Below are positions 36,501 to 46,453 of a stretch of 64,000 nt of DNA, one piece after another. How positions within the stretch are numbered: the stretch's first letter is position 1; the number at the start of each line of letters is the position of its first letter. Source of the stretch: Asaia siamensis (GTDB lineage Bacteria > Pseudomonadota > Alphaproteobacteria > Acetobacterales > Acetobacteraceae); assembly GCF_014635085.1 (NCBI RefSeq), contig NZ_BMCH01000001.1:341151-405150 (forward strand). Direction: 5' to 3'. Position numbers and translations under genes: made by a program. The notes under the pieces were generated by a model. That model made no database searches, was not told the DNA's origin, and saw nothing but the letters and a program-made list of their open reading frames with translations.

Positions 36501-36838
36501 ACATTATGCTTCTTGAGGAAGCCCGACTTGTCGAGCGCCATGGCGGCGTTCAGCGCCGTCTGGCCACCCATCGTCGGCAGAACCGCGTCGGGCTTCTCCT
36601 TGAGAATGATGCGCTCGACGAATTCCGGGGTGATCGGCTCGACATAGGTCGCATCGGCCAGACCCGGATCGGTCATGATGGTGGCCGGGTTGGAGTTGAT
36701 GAGGATGACGCGATAGCCTTCCTCTTTCAGCGCCTTGCAGGCCTGGGTGCCGGAATAGTCGAATTCACAGGCCTGACCGATCACGATGGGGCCGGCGCCG
36801 ATGATGAGGATCGACGAGATATCTGTACGTTTCGGCAT
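33584..36838 (-). CDS. carB: carbamoyl-phosphate synthase large subunit
   Basis: 1084 residues, the full length for the family. Two homologous ATP-grasp halves are visible. [22 protein letters not shown] opens the first and [22 protein letters not shown] the second, with MGGQTALN and [12 protein letters not shown] in matching places. An MGS-like C-terminal regulatory domain follows ([17 protein letters not shown]). It makes carbamoyl phosphate from ammonia delivered by CarA, bicarbonate and two ATP, for arginine and pyrimidines. It lies 3 nt after carA. Confidence 0.97.
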   Translation of the reverse strand: MPKRTDISSILIIGAGPIVIGQACEFDYSGTQACKALKEEGYRVILINSNPATIMTDPGLADATYVEPITPEFVERIILKEKPDAVLPTMGGQTALNAAMALDKSGFLKKHNVELIGANAEVIDRAEDRQKFREAMDEIGVESPRSTIAHTLEEARAALESVGLPAIIRPSFTMGGAGGGIAYNREEFDQIVAGGLDASPTTEVLIEESVLGWKEFEMEVVRDKADNCIIVCSIENIDPMGVHTGDSITVAPALTLTDKEFQKLRDISIACLRKIGVETGGSNVQFGINPDDGRIVVIEMNPRVSRSSALASKATGFPIAKIAAKLAVGYTLDELANDITGTTPASFEPTIDYVVVKIPRFTFEKFPGAPALLSTSMKSVGEAMSVGRSFAEALQKGLRSMETGLTGLDPVEAPGDGSLDAYRAALSEPRPERILMAAQAMRAGLSLEDINAACRFEPWFLRQLHDIIVTENEIAANGLPRDARNLRRIKAQGFSDRQLARLTGQSVEDVAAFRLKLAVTPAYKRIDTCAGEFASDTPYLYSTYEGGFGVPECESRPTDRKKIIILGGGPNRIGQGIEFDYCCVHAAYALREAGFETIMVNCNPETVSTDYDTSDRLYFEPLTDEDVISLIRTEQAGGEILGCIVQYGGQTPLKLSRALEAAGIPLLGTPADAIDRAEDRERFQALLRKLGLRQPENGIARTPGEAEAVAEKVGYPVVVRPSYVLGGRAMEIVYDPAGLQRYLRNTLVLAGAEVSSGPILLDRYLNDAIEADVDCICDGQDVYVAGVMEHIEEAGIHSGDSACSLPPYTLSPAIVTELKAQTEAMARELGIVGLMNVQYAIKDHEVFVLEVNPRASRTVPFVAKATGVPVAKIGACVMAGAKLSSFKLDGDAIAPHVAVKEAVFPFHRFADTDTILGPEMRSTGEVIGLDSSFERAFAKSQLAAGVVLPQSGAVLLSVRDGHKTQVQALGRKLIEMGFSILATRGTAARLEEAGIPVKRVNKVLEGRPNCVDAIRSGDVQLVINTAQGAQAVRDSFDIRRSSLLGGVPHFTTLAGARAAIYAISAIKDGGLDVAPLQSYFKREF

Positions 36839-36841
36839 GGG

Positions 36842-38194
36842 TCAGGCTGCCTTCTTGTCCATGAGGGCGACGAAGCGCTCGAAGAGATAGAATGAATCGG
36901 ACGGTCCCGGGCTGGCCTCGGGATGATACTGAACCGAGAACGCATCGAGCTTGGTGCTGCGAATGCCCTCATTCGAGCCGTCGAACAGGCTGGTATGGGT
37001 GATGATCACGTCTTCGGGCAGCGACTTGTCATCAACCGCAAAGCCGTGATTCTGGCTGGTGATTTCGACGCGGCCCGAAGCGAGGTCCTTGACCGGCTGG
37101 TTGGCGCCACGATGGCCGCGTTCCAGCTTGTAGGTCCTGGCTCCAAGGGCCTGCGCCAGAAGCTGATGGCCGAGGCAGATGCCAAAGACCGGCACATTGG
37201 CAGCAAGCACTCCCTTGATGGCGGGCACGGCATAAACGCCGGTCGCAGCCGGGTCGCCGGGGCCATTGGAGAGGAACACGCCTTCAGGATTATGGCGCAG
37301 GATTTCTTCAGCCGTTGCCGTGGCAGGCACCACGGTCACGTCACAACCTGCGGTCACGAGGCAGCGCAGGATGTTGCGCTTGGCACCGTAATCGACTGCC
37401 ACCACGCGGCGACGCGTGCTGCGTTTTGCTGCGGGCTTTTGCCAGACGCCGAGTTCCCAGGAATAGCTCTGGGTGCAGGTCACGTCCTTGGCCAGATCCA
37501 TGCCTTCAAGGCCGGGCCAGGAAACAGCCTGGGCGCGCAGCGCGGCAATGTCGAACTGGCGATCCTTCGGGAAGGCGAGCACGGCTGTCTGCGGGCCGCT
37601 ATCGCGCAGGCGGCGCGTGATCAGGCGCGTATCGATGCCTGCGATGCCGGGCAGGTTCTGGCCGATCATCCACTGGGCGAATTTCTGGGTCGAGCGCCAG
37701 TTGGCAGGCAGGGTGACATCTTCCTTCACGACAACGCCACGTGCGGCAACGCGCTGTGCCTCGTCATCTTCGGCATTGGTGCCGACATTGCCGATATGCG
37801 GGAAGGTGAAGGTCACGATCTGACCGGCGAAGGACGGATCGGTGAGCGTTTCCTGATAGCCGGTCATGCCAGTGTTGAAGCAGAGCTCGCCTATGGCTGC
37901 GCCATCCGTATGGGCGCCGAAACCGACACCCCACAGAACGGTCCCGTCGGCAAGGACGAGGGCGGCATTGGCGCCTTCAGGGCAGGTGTCGGTCATGGTC
38001 GGGGTCTCCTCCTGAGGCGTCTGCGGATCAAGGTCCGCAAGAGTGATGCCGGGCAGGCGCAGCAGCGCCCCCCAGTGCTTGCCGGGAATGGCGCGTGACT
38101 GGCGCCATTTGCGAATGGCTTCGGTGCCGACGCCGGTCAGGCTGGCCAGCGCCTCTGCGCCTCCTGCCTTCTCGATGATCTCTTCGATATCCAT
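36842..38194 (-). CDS. carA: carbamoyl-phosphate synthase small subunit with N-terminal HTH-like domain
   Basis: 450 residues from ATG at 38194 (AAGGGAG 6 nt upstream); a GTG at 38221 is less likely. Residues 1 to about 60 are not part of normal CarA. They read as a small helix-turn-helix (AEALASLTGVGTEAIRKWRQ, then IPGKHWGALLRL), like YdaS/Cro-type domains. From about residue 67 an ordinary CarA follows: substrate domain (GYQETLTDPSF), then class I amidotransferase with Cys in FGICLGHQ and His-Glu in QYHPEASPGP. An internal ATG at 37996, preceded by AGGAGGAG, sits at the canonical CarA start, so a 384-residue form may also be made. Confidence 0.93.
   Translation of the reverse strand: MDIEEIIEKAGGAEALASLTGVGTEAIRKWRQSRAIPGKHWGALLRLPGITLADLDPQTPQEETPTMTDTCPEGANAALVLADGTVLWGVGFGAHTDGAAIGELCFNTGMTGYQETLTDPSFAGQIVTFTFPHIGNVGTNAEDDEAQRVAARGVVVKEDVTLPANWRSTQKFAQWMIGQNLPGIAGIDTRLITRRLRDSGPQTAVLAFPKDRQFDIAALRAQAVSWPGLEGMDLAKDVTCTQSYSWELGVWQKPAAKRSTRRRVVAVDYGAKRNILRCLVTAGCDVTVVPATATAEEILRHNPEGVFLSNGPGDPAATGVYAVPAIKGVLAANVPVFGICLGHQLLAQALGARTYKLERGHRGANQPVKDLASGRVEITSQNHGFAVDDKSLPEDVIITHTSLFDGSNEGIRSTKLDAFSVQYHPEASPGPSDSFYLFERFVALMDKKAA
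37996..38010 (-). promoter_or_regulatory. internal ribosome binding site for a short CarA
   Basis: On the minus strand AGGAGGAG is followed by an 8-11 nt spacer and ATG at 37996-37994, in frame inside carA. It is one of the strongest Shine-Dalgarno sequences in the window. The protein from this ATG begins MTDTCPEGANAALVLADG, as free-standing CarA proteins do. Confidence 0.6.
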
Positions 38195-38268
38195 ACCCGT
38201 CTCCCTTGCGTCCTTTTCCACTCGGACGCTCGCGTGGTTGGTGCTAGATAAGCCTTTGAGATGAGATT

Positions 38269-38283
38269 GGGAAGTTTTTTCCC
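38269..38283. promoter_or_regulatory. dyad operator candidate 1 (GGGAA-N5-TTCCC)
   Basis: A perfect 5-bp dyad with a 5-bp AT-only-but-one spacer (gtttt), 75 bp upstream of the carA ATG. On the minus strand it falls between a possible -35 (TTGAGA) and the region where a -10 would lie, so a bound protein would hinder carA transcription. It is identical in its half-sites to the second dyad at 38308. Confidence 0.55.
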
Positions 38284-38307
38284 ACTCTCAACCGCCGCCC
38301 GGTATGT

Positions 38308-38322
38308 GGGAAAAATATTCCC
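38308..38322. promoter_or_regulatory. dyad operator candidate 2 (GGGAA-N5-TTCCC)
   Basis: Same half-sites and spacing as the site at 38269, with spacer aaata; flanks extend the symmetry (gtgggaa and ttcccgcac). Centre-to-centre distance is 39 bp. It lies 38 bp before the yqeY ATG, so it could also affect the divergent gene. Confidence 0.55.
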
Positions 38323-38360
38323 GCACTCGTGTGGCGCAGGTCAGGAAAAGGAAAAAGACA

Positions 38361-38813
38361 ATGTCCCTGAGAGAACAGATCTCGGCCGATCTCAAGACCG
38401 CCATGAAGGCGAAGGAAATGGATCGTGTGGCGCAGATCCGCGGGATCACGGCCCGTATCAAGGACCTTGATGTTGCAGCGCGCGCCAATGGCAAGGAGAT
38501 CGGGGATGAGGATATTCTCCCGATGCTGCGCAGCATGATCAAGTCGCGCACCGAATCAGCCACGATGTATCGCGAGGGTGGCCGCCCCGAACTGGCGGAG
38601 AAGGAAGAGGCCGAGATCGCAACGATCAAGACCTATCTCCCGCCCGAGATGGACGAGGCCGCGCTGGCCGCAGAAATCGACGCTGCCATTGCCGAATCCG
38701 GTGCCACCAGCATGAAGGAAATGGGCAAGGTCATGGCCGTGCTCAAGGCCAAGTTCGGCAGCGCGCTCGATATGGGGCGTGTGAATCAGGTCGTCAAAGC
38801 CCGCCTGTCCTGA
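38361..38813 (+). CDS. GatB/YqeY domain-containing protein
   Basis: 150 residues from ATG at 38361, with AAGGAAA 8 nt upstream; an earlier in-frame ATG at 38304 would cover the operator dyad and is rejected. The whole protein matches YqeY: SLREQISADLKTAMKAKE, MIKSR-ESA--Y---GR-ELAEKE--EI--I--YLP and a C-terminal MGKVMAVLKAKFG. It resembles the tRNA-binding tail domain of GatB, but its exact role is unknown. It starts the yqeY-dnaG-rpoD series, 14 nt before dnaG. Confidence 0.92.
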   Translation: MSLREQISADLKTAMKAKEMDRVAQIRGITARIKDLDVAARANGKEIGDEDILPMLRSMIKSRTESATMYREGGRPELAEKEEAEIATIKTYLPPEMDEAALAAEIDAAIAESGATSMKEMGKVMAVLKAKFGSALDMGRVNQVVKARLS

Positions 38814-38827
38814 TTTCGGGCTGAGAG

Positions 38828-40636
38828 ATGGCGTTCGACCCCGGCTTTCTCGACGAGTTGCGTGCCCGTACCCCAATCGCTGCGGTGATCGGGCGTCGGA
38901 CAAAGCTCAGCCGTTCGGGCCGCAACTGGAAGGCCTGCTGCCCCTTCCATGGGGAAAAAACGCCTTCTTTCTATGTCTATGACGATCACTTCCACTGCTT
39001 TGGCTGTGGTGTGCATGGCGATGTCATTTCCTTCGTCATGCAGAGTGAAGGTCGCAGCTTTCCCGAGGCGGTCGAGCAACTCGCCAATGAGGCGGGGCTC
39101 GACATGCCCCGTCAGGACCCCCGGCAGGAAGCCCGTGCCCAGGAGGCGCGTTCGCTTGGCGATGTGCTCGAGGCTGTGCAGGCCGTCTATCGTCAGGCGC
39201 TTTATCAGCCTGGCGGGCGTCAGGCGCTGGCTTATCTGCGCCGACGCGGCCTGTCCGATGCGACGATCGAGCGTTTCGGTCTCGGCTGGGCGGGCGAGGG
39301 ACGCGGTGCGCTTCTTGAAGCCCTGCGTGGGCAGGATATCGGGGCCGAGCAGCTGGTTCAGGCCGGGCTCATGCGCGTGGATGAGCGCGGTGCCCCGAGG
39401 GGCGAGTTGTTTTTCTCGCGTGTCATGTTTCCCATACGCGATCGACGCGGCAGGCTCATCTCCTTCGGTGGGCGCACGCTTGGCGACGCTCAGCCCAAAT
39501 ATGTGAACGGGCCTGAAACGGCGCTCTTTTCGAAGCGTCGGGCGCTTTACAATCTTGATCTTGCCCGCGCTGCCCTGCGCGATCCGGCACAGAAGCTGAT
39601 CGTCGTCGAGGGCTATATGGATGTTATCGCTCTGGCCCAGGCGGGTTTCGAGGCGGCGGTAGCGCCCCTCGGGACAGCGATGGGGGCCGAGCAACTCGAA
39701 CTGCTCTGGCGTGAAGCCTCGCACCCGATCCTGTGTCTCGATGGTGACGCGGCTGGTGCGCGTGCAGCATTGCGCGTGGCTGAATTGGCCATGCCTCTGC
39801 TCACTCACGAGCGCAGTCTGAATTTCTGCCGTCTCGACCCCAAGGACGACCCGGATAGTTTGATCCGCCGTGAAGGCCCCCAGGCCATGCAGCGCGTTCT
39901 TGATGGCGCGTCGTCTCTGGCAGAAGAGCTGTTTCAGCTCATGATGGCGGGCGTTCAGCAGGACGTGCCCGAGCAACGCGCCGCATTGAAGAAGCGTCTC
40001 GAGGCCGCTGCGGCCCTGATTGCGGACAAGGATCTCGCATCGGAATATCGCCGTGCGCTGATGGAGCGGTTTTTCGCCTCCTCACGCCGCGGCGGTCGGA
40101 ACGGGGGGGCGAGATCCGGCGCTGCGAAGCCTCCCGTACGAAGTGCGGCTATCGATACGGGCGCGCTCGAGCGCCTGCGTCTTCTGACTGTGCTTGTCCT
40201 GCGTTCACCCGCGTTATTGCCTGAAATTGAAGACCAGTTCGGGCGTCTCGATCTGCCATCGCCGCTCGATGAGATACGGGACACGGTTCTGGACTGGTTT
40301 GCCGAGCTTCCTTCAGAAGAAGGGCTGACAGCCGAGGCCTGTCTCGAGGCGCTTGAGCAGCAGGGGCTGGGCGATGAGGCACGCAGCCTGCTTCATAACG
40401 GCCTCGTGCCAGCATCTCAGGCTGAGAGAAACGGCCTTTTTTCTCTCGAACCCATTCAGCAATGGTGGCATTTCTTCGGCCTGGTGAATTTTCCGGCTTT
40501 CGTGCGGGAGGTCGAGCAGGACATGCAGGCGGCGCTTGCCAACCCCTCGTTGCAAGGCTTGCCGGAAGCTCTTGTAGTTCGTCTGCGCACGCTGGACCGT
40601 CTTCGCCGTGGTGAGGAGAACGATGACGAAGATTGA
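38828..40636 (+). CDS. dnaG: DNA primase
   Basis: 602 residues. The CHC2 zinc domain (Cys38, His41, Cys57 and Cys60, in CPFHGEKTPSF and HCFGC) binds template. The polymerase core includes RRGLSDATIERFGLG and a Toprim domain with VVEGYMDVIAL and LCLDGDAAG. The C-terminal helicase-binding part is shorter and less conserved. It makes RNA primers at the replication fork. It sits between yqeY and rpoD, the macromolecular synthesis operon of alphaproteobacteria. Confidence 0.96.
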   Translation: MAFDPGFLDELRARTPIAAVIGRRTKLSRSGRNWKACCPFHGEKTPSFYVYDDHFHCFGCGVHGDVISFVMQSEGRSFPEAVEQLANEAGLDMPRQDPRQEARAQEARSLGDVLEAVQAVYRQALYQPGGRQALAYLRRRGLSDATIERFGLGWAGEGRGALLEALRGQDIGAEQLVQAGLMRVDERGAPRGELFFSRVMFPIRDRRGRLISFGGRTLGDAQPKYVNGPETALFSKRRALYNLDLARAALRDPAQKLIVVEGYMDVIALAQAGFEAAVAPLGTAMGAEQLELLWREASHPILCLDGDAAGARAALRVAELAMPLLTHERSLNFCRLDPKDDPDSLIRREGPQAMQRVLDGASSLAEELFQLMMAGVQQDVPEQRAALKKRLEAAAALIADKDLASEYRRALMERFFASSRRGGRNGGARSGAAKPPVRSAAIDTGALERLRLLTVLVLRSPALLPEIEDQFGRLDLPSPLDEIRDTVLDWFAELPSEEGLTAEACLEALEQQGLGDEARSLLHNGLVPASQAERNGLFSLEPIQQWWHFFGLVNFPAFVREVEQDMQAALANPSLQGLPEALVVRLRTLDRLRRGEENDDED

Positions 40637-40884
40637 CGCAGCGCGTCAATCCGGGATGAAAAGACAGGGCTGGCCCTTGACTTCGGGCGTTGGATCGCCC
40701 ACCTGCACGCTGCCGAAATTGCTAGCGCTGACGCTGGTGGATCGCAGTTGGAAGAAGGGCGACCGGTGGGTCTGCCGTGTCGGACGGCGCATTGCTCTTG
40801 CAGTGCGCTGGGTTGACGCGTTTCTTTCATGGCTGGTTTTTAGCGTCGCGCTCGATAGGGCGTGCGGGGAGCAGGGAGTAGGGT

Positions 40885-42834
<1,950 letters not shown>

Positions 42835-42836
42835 TC

Positions 42837-43427
42837 ATGGAGAAGTGGCTTGAGGTGGCTCCGGAGCGTCCGACAACCGATATAACGGTTGAAGTGACCT
42901 TCCTCGAGCGCCTCAGGCCGCCTCTGCCACGCCGGGTCGTCTGGCCCGAGGGCTACCGTCTGGAACGGTGGCACCCGAACATCACCGATTATCTCGCGCT
43001 CTATCGCCTTGTCGGCGCCCCCCATTGCTGGTGGATGCGCTACCTGATGCCCAGCGCGACACTGCATCGCATCATTGCATCATCTCATACGTATATCTGC
43101 CGTCTGCTGGGGCCCGACGGGGTGGCCGGTTTTTTCGAACTCGACCTCGAAAAGCCCGAGACACCCTATCTCTCCTATCTCGGTCTCGTGCCTGAGGCTC
43201 AGGGCAAGGGGTTGGGCGGGAAATTACTGAATGCCGCGATCCAGCAGAGTTGGCAGAAAGAAACACGTGTGCTGCGCGTCAATACCTGCACAGCCGATCA
43301 CCCCAATGCCCTGCCCACCTACAAGGCCGCGGGCTTTGTGCCGATCATGGTCGAGCAGGAGCACTGGAGCATCCCCGACGATCTGGGGCTCGTCCCGCCC
43401 GAACATCTGCGTCAGAAGGTGAACTGA
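42837..43427 (+). CDS. GNAT family N-acetyltransferase
   Basis: 196 residues. VAGFFELDLE, then LSYLGLVPEAQGKGLGGKLLNAAI is the acetyl-CoA-binding motif A (Q-x-x-G-x-G/A), and TADHPNALPTYKAAGFVPI is the motif B loop. The N-terminal 60 residues contain WHPNITDYLALY and CWWM. It starts only 2 nt after the rpoD stop codon and has no terminator before it, so it is probably on the rpoD transcript. The acceptor is unknown. Confidence 0.8.
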   Translation: MEKWLEVAPERPTTDITVEVTFLERLRPPLPRRVVWPEGYRLERWHPNITDYLALYRLVGAPHCWWMRYLMPSATLHRIIASSHTYICRLLGPDGVAGFFELDLEKPETPYLSYLGLVPEAQGKGLGGKLLNAAIQQSWQKETRVLRVNTCTADHPNALPTYKAAGFVPIMVEQEHWSIPDDLGLVPPEHLRQKVN

Positions 43428-43615
43428 GGAAACAGGCGTATATTCAGCAGGCAGTGCTGCTTTTATCTTGCCCCTGTGCGGCAGAATGTGCTCTATGCCG
43501 CCTTCCCCTGCCGGACGAAGGCATCGTCCCGGCTATACCCGAGCCTTGTGGAAGAGGCGCTGTTCTGACCGGTTGCGGTCGGCAGTTGGGTTGAAGCAAT
43601 CCGAAGGGAGCACAT
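43428..43615 (+). promoter_or_regulatory. rpsF leader
   Basis: 188 bases holding the leader of the S6-S18-L9 genes. It contains a stem at about 43508-43529 (ccgg-acga pairing with tcgt-cccgg). Just before the start codon the sequence ccgaagggag is reminiscent of the S6:S18-binding leader motif (a bulged CCG). I cannot confirm the fold by eye. Confidence 0.3.
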
Positions 43616-44080
43616 ATGCCTTTGTATGAAAGCGTGCTTATCGCACGTAATGACATCTCGCAGGCGCAGGTCGAAACCCTCGTCGAGCAGATTGAAACCC
43701 TCCTCACCCAGGATGGCGGTTCGATCGAGAAGCGCGAATTCTGGGGTCTGCGTTCGCTCGCATACCGCATCAAGAAGAACCGCAAGGGCCATTACGTCCT
43801 TCTCGGCCTGAATGCCCGCCCGGACCAGATCCGTGAGCTGGAGCGTCAGCTGAGCCTGAACGAAGACGTTCTGCGCGTTCTCACGCTGCGCGTTGAAGAA
43901 ATCACCCAGGACCCGTCTCCGATCCTGTCCCGCAAGGGCGATGATCGTGGCGATCGTGGCAATTTCCGTGGTGGCAACGCCAAGCCGGCTGGTCGTTTCG
44001 ACAGCGGCCGTGGTGGCCGTCGTGGCGACGATCGTGAAGAATACCGCGCCCGTGAGGGTGCCGAGATGGATGCGGAGTGA
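43616..44080 (+). CDS. rpsF: 30S ribosomal protein S6
   Basis: 154 residues. The S6 core ([20 protein letters not shown] to [11 protein letters not shown]) is about 100 residues. It is followed by a C-terminal tail rich in Arg, Gly and Asp ([11 protein letters not shown] to DRE), longer than in E. coli but common in alphaproteobacteria. AAGGGAG precedes the ATG. The gene starts the S6-S18-L9 operon; S6 and S18 bind together on the small subunit. Confidence 0.96.
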   Translation: MPLYESVLIARNDISQAQVETLVEQIETLLTQDGGSIEKREFWGLRSLAYRIKKNRKGHYVLLGLNARPDQIRELERQLSLNEDVLRVLTLRVEEITQDPSPILSRKGDDRGDRGNFRGGNAKPAGRFDSGRGGRRGDDREEYRAREGAEMDAE

Positions 44081-44085
44081 TCGCG

Positions 44086-44367
44086 ATGTCTGACGAGAAC
44101 ACCAACGAAATCAACCCGGCCGCCCGTCGCATTGCCGTCGGCGCCCGTCGTCCGTTCTATCGCCGCCGCAAGTCCTGCCCGTTCTCCGGCCCCAACGCGC
44201 CGAAGATCGACTACAAGGACGTGCGTCTGCTGAGCCGCTTCCTTTCCGAGCGCGGCAAGATCGTTCCGAGCCGCATCACGGCGGTTTCGGCCAAGAAGCA
44301 GCGTGAGCTGGCGCAGGCGATCAAGCGCGCCCGCTTCCTTGCCCTGCTCCCCTACGTGATGAACTGA
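44086..44367 (+). CDS. rpsR: 30S ribosomal protein S18
   Basis: 93 residues from ATG at 44086. A GTG three codons earlier (44077) overlaps rpsF and is less likely because GGAG is better spaced for the [37 protein letters not shown] and [21 protein letters not shown] are the S18 core. It lies 5 nt after rpsF. Confidence 0.96.
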   Translation: MSDENTNEINPAARRIAVGARRPFYRRRKSCPFSGPNAPKIDYKDVRLLSRFLSERGKIVPSRITAVSAKKQRELAQAIKRARFLALLPYVMN

Positions 44368-44377
44368 GGAGACAGGC

Positions 44378-44956
44378 ATGTCACAGACTGAAGTCATCCT
44401 GTTGCAGCGCGTTGAGCATCTGGGCCAGATGGGCGAAATCGTCCGCGTCAAGCCCGGCTATGCGCGCAACTTCCTGCTGCCGCAGGGCAAGGCGCTTCGC
44501 GCCAATGCCCAGAACCGTCAGCGTTTCGAAACCGAGCGCGCACAGCTCGAGGCTCAGAACCTCAAGCGTCGTGAAGAGGCCGAGCGTCTTGCCGAGCGTA
44601 TGCACGGCCTGAGCGTCGTCATCATCCGTCAGGCTGGTGACAGCGGCAGCCTCTATGGCTCCGTCACCACGCGTGACATCGCGCTTGCCGTGACCGCAGC
44701 TGGCCTCACGATCGGCCGTAACCAGGTTATCCTGGCTGAGCCGATCAAGATGCTGGGTCTGGTCGAGGCACGCGTCGATCTTCACCCGGAAGTGTCGATC
44801 CCGGTGACCGTCAACGTTGCCCGTTCGGAAGAAGAAGCCGAGCGCCAGGCACGTGGCGAAGCCATCGTTGCTGAAGAGGACGAATATGTCCTCGAAACCG
44901 AAGTTGAGGGTGACGAATCCGAGGCTGAAGGTGAAGTTGAAGGCGCCGCCGTCTAA
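44378..44956 (+). CDS. rplI: 50S ribosomal protein L9
   Basis: 192 residues. [34 protein letters not shown] is the N-terminal rRNA-binding domain, then the long connecting helix ([19 protein letters not shown]), then the C-terminal domain ([12 protein letters not shown]). A very acidic tail of about 35 residues extends the protein beyond the usual 150. It lies 10 nt after rpsR, and a strong terminator follows. Confidence 0.96.
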   Translation: MSQTEVILLQRVEHLGQMGEIVRVKPGYARNFLLPQGKALRANAQNRQRFETERAQLEAQNLKRREEAERLAERMHGLSVVIIRQAGDSGSLYGSVTTRDIALAVTAAGLTIGRNQVILAEPIKMLGLVEARVDLHPEVSIPVTVNVARSEEEAERQARGEAIVAEEDEYVLETEVEGDESEAEGEVEGAAV

Positions 44957-44983
44957 TAGACGCCGCGTTTGAAGACTGATTAC

Positions 44984-45020
44984 AAAACCCGGCTGCCTCT
45001 GGCAGTCGGGTTTTGTTTTA
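44984..45020 (+). terminator. intrinsic terminator after rplI
   Basis: A 14-bp stem with one G-U pair (aaaacccggctgcc and ggcagtcgggtttt), loop tct, running into gtttta, 27 nt after the stop codon. Confidence 0.92.
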
Positions 45021-45093
45021 TATGGCTGTGTTGACGATCACGCATTTTAGACGTTCAAATACTTGAACTGTCTGGGAATGGTCGGGGTCTATC

Positions 45094-46293
45094 ATGGTAT
45101 TTCTGCTTGATCAGGTATTGAAGCGGTTCATCAAGGCCGGTGCTCTTGATGTCATCCTGCCCGATGGCAGGAAGCGTCACTATCAGGGAAGACTGCCCGG
45201 ACCCGCTGCCACCATTCACGTCAGGACCGAGAAGGCGCTCAAAAGCCTCCTGCTGAATTCGGGACTCGCCTTTGGCGAAGGCTGGATGGACGGCGAGATC
45301 GTCGCTGTCGGCTGTACGCTCGAGGATGTCCTGAATGTACTGATGCTTAACATCCATGACAGTCACCATCTTCTGAGCAAGCTGGAAGAAAAGGCGCGTT
45401 TCGTTACCCGTTTCTTCAGGCAATGGAACAATCAGCGACGCTCCCGCAGCAATGTTGCCCATCATTATGACCTGAATGGCGCGCTCTACGACCTGTTTCT
45501 CGATGAAGACCGTCAGTATTCCTGCGCCTATTTCACGTCCGACGACATGACGCTGGAAGAGGCGCAATTGGCCAAGAAGCGCCATATCGCCGCCAAACTG
45601 CGTCTCGATCGGCCTGGGCTGGAAGTGCTCGATATCGGCTGCGGCTGGGGAGGCATGGCGCTTACTCTGTCTAAGGAATACGGGGCGAAGGTGACGGGCA
45701 TCACTCTCTCGCGCGAGCAATTGCAGGTGGCCCAGCAGCGTGCGCGTGAGGCGGGACTTGAAGGGCAGGTGCAGTTCCTGCTGCTGGATTATCGCAAGCT
45801 AAACCGCAAATTTGATCGTATCGTCTCGGTTGGCATGTTCGAGCATGTCGGTATTGGCCAGTACGATCTCTTTTTCCGGACAGTGCGGAAGGCATTGAAA
45901 TCCGACGGTATCGCCCTGATCCACTCGATCGGCCGCATGGACTGCCCCGGATCAACCAATCCCTGGCTGGATAAATATATTTTCCCGGGTGGTTATTCCC
46001 CTGCGTTGAGCGAGGTTCTGCCCTCAATCGAGCGCGCGGGACTGTGGATGACGGATTGCGAAATCCTGAGGCTGCATTACGCCAAAACCATCAGGATCTG
46101 GCGTGAGCGCTTTGCGGCCAACCGGGACAAGATTCTGGCACTTTATGATGAACGCTTCTGCCGGATGTTCGAGTTCTATCTGACCGGGGCAGAGCTTTCC
46201 TTCCGCCTTCAGGGACATATGAACTTTCAGATCCAGCTTTCGCCTGACCTGAATGCCGTGCCACTGACGCGCGACTATCTTTATCAAAAATAG
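45094..46293 (+). CDS. cfa: cyclopropane-fatty-acyl-phospholipid synthase
   Basis: 399 residues. The N-terminal half is the family-specific domain. A SAM-binding methyltransferase domain follows with YSCAYF (about residue 143), EVLDIGCGWGGMAL (about 178) and SVGMFEHVG. FPGGYSPALSEV and the C-terminal EFYLTGAE-SFR--GHMNFQIQL are typical of Cfa. It adds a methylene from SAM across the double bond of membrane unsaturated acyl chains, often in acid or stationary phase. No strong Shine-Dalgarno is seen (GGTC only). It is transcribed alone between two regulatory regions. Confidence 0.93.
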   Translation: MVFLLDQVLKRFIKAGALDVILPDGRKRHYQGRLPGPAATIHVRTEKALKSLLLNSGLAFGEGWMDGEIVAVGCTLEDVLNVLMLNIHDSHHLLSKLEEKARFVTRFFRQWNNQRRSRSNVAHHYDLNGALYDLFLDEDRQYSCAYFTSDDMTLEEAQLAKKRHIAAKLRLDRPGLEVLDIGCGWGGMALTLSKEYGAKVTGITLSREQLQVAQQRAREAGLEGQVQFLLLDYRKLNRKFDRIVSVGMFEHVGIGQYDLFFRTVRKALKSDGIALIHSIGRMDCPGSTNPWLDKYIFPGGYSPALSEVLPSIERAGLWMTDCEILRLHYAKTIRIWRERFAANRDKILALYDERFCRMFEFYLTGAELSFRLQGHMNFQIQLSPDLNAVPLTRDYLYQK

Positions 46294-46400
46294 GCCATCC
46301 GACGTCGTTCCCGTGATTCTGGCATCATCCTTGGGTAGCTCTGGCGCCAGATTTTCACGAGTACAGAGCGGTGGTAACGATAAGTAACAGTTTAGGCTCT

Positions 46401-46416
46401 CGGAATCGTGATTCCG
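46401..46416. promoter_or_regulatory. palindrome upstream of the TonB receptor gene
   Basis: cggaatc-gt-gattccg: 7-bp half-sites around a 2-bp centre, about 38 bp before the receptor ATG. It is not a Fur-like AT-rich box. Possible operator for a dimeric regulator. Confidence 0.4.
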
Positions 46417-46453
46417 TGTTTCGTTCTGTCACGATTTGTGCCGTAATTGGCGA

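Noticed and set aside
36923-38098. 391-residue open frame antisense to carA
   Set aside because: Shadow of carA; no start signal and no domain.
46294-46453. Fur box before the TonB receptor
   Set aside because: The only palindrome (46401-46416) lacks the AT-rich GATAAT-type repeat units of a Fur box.
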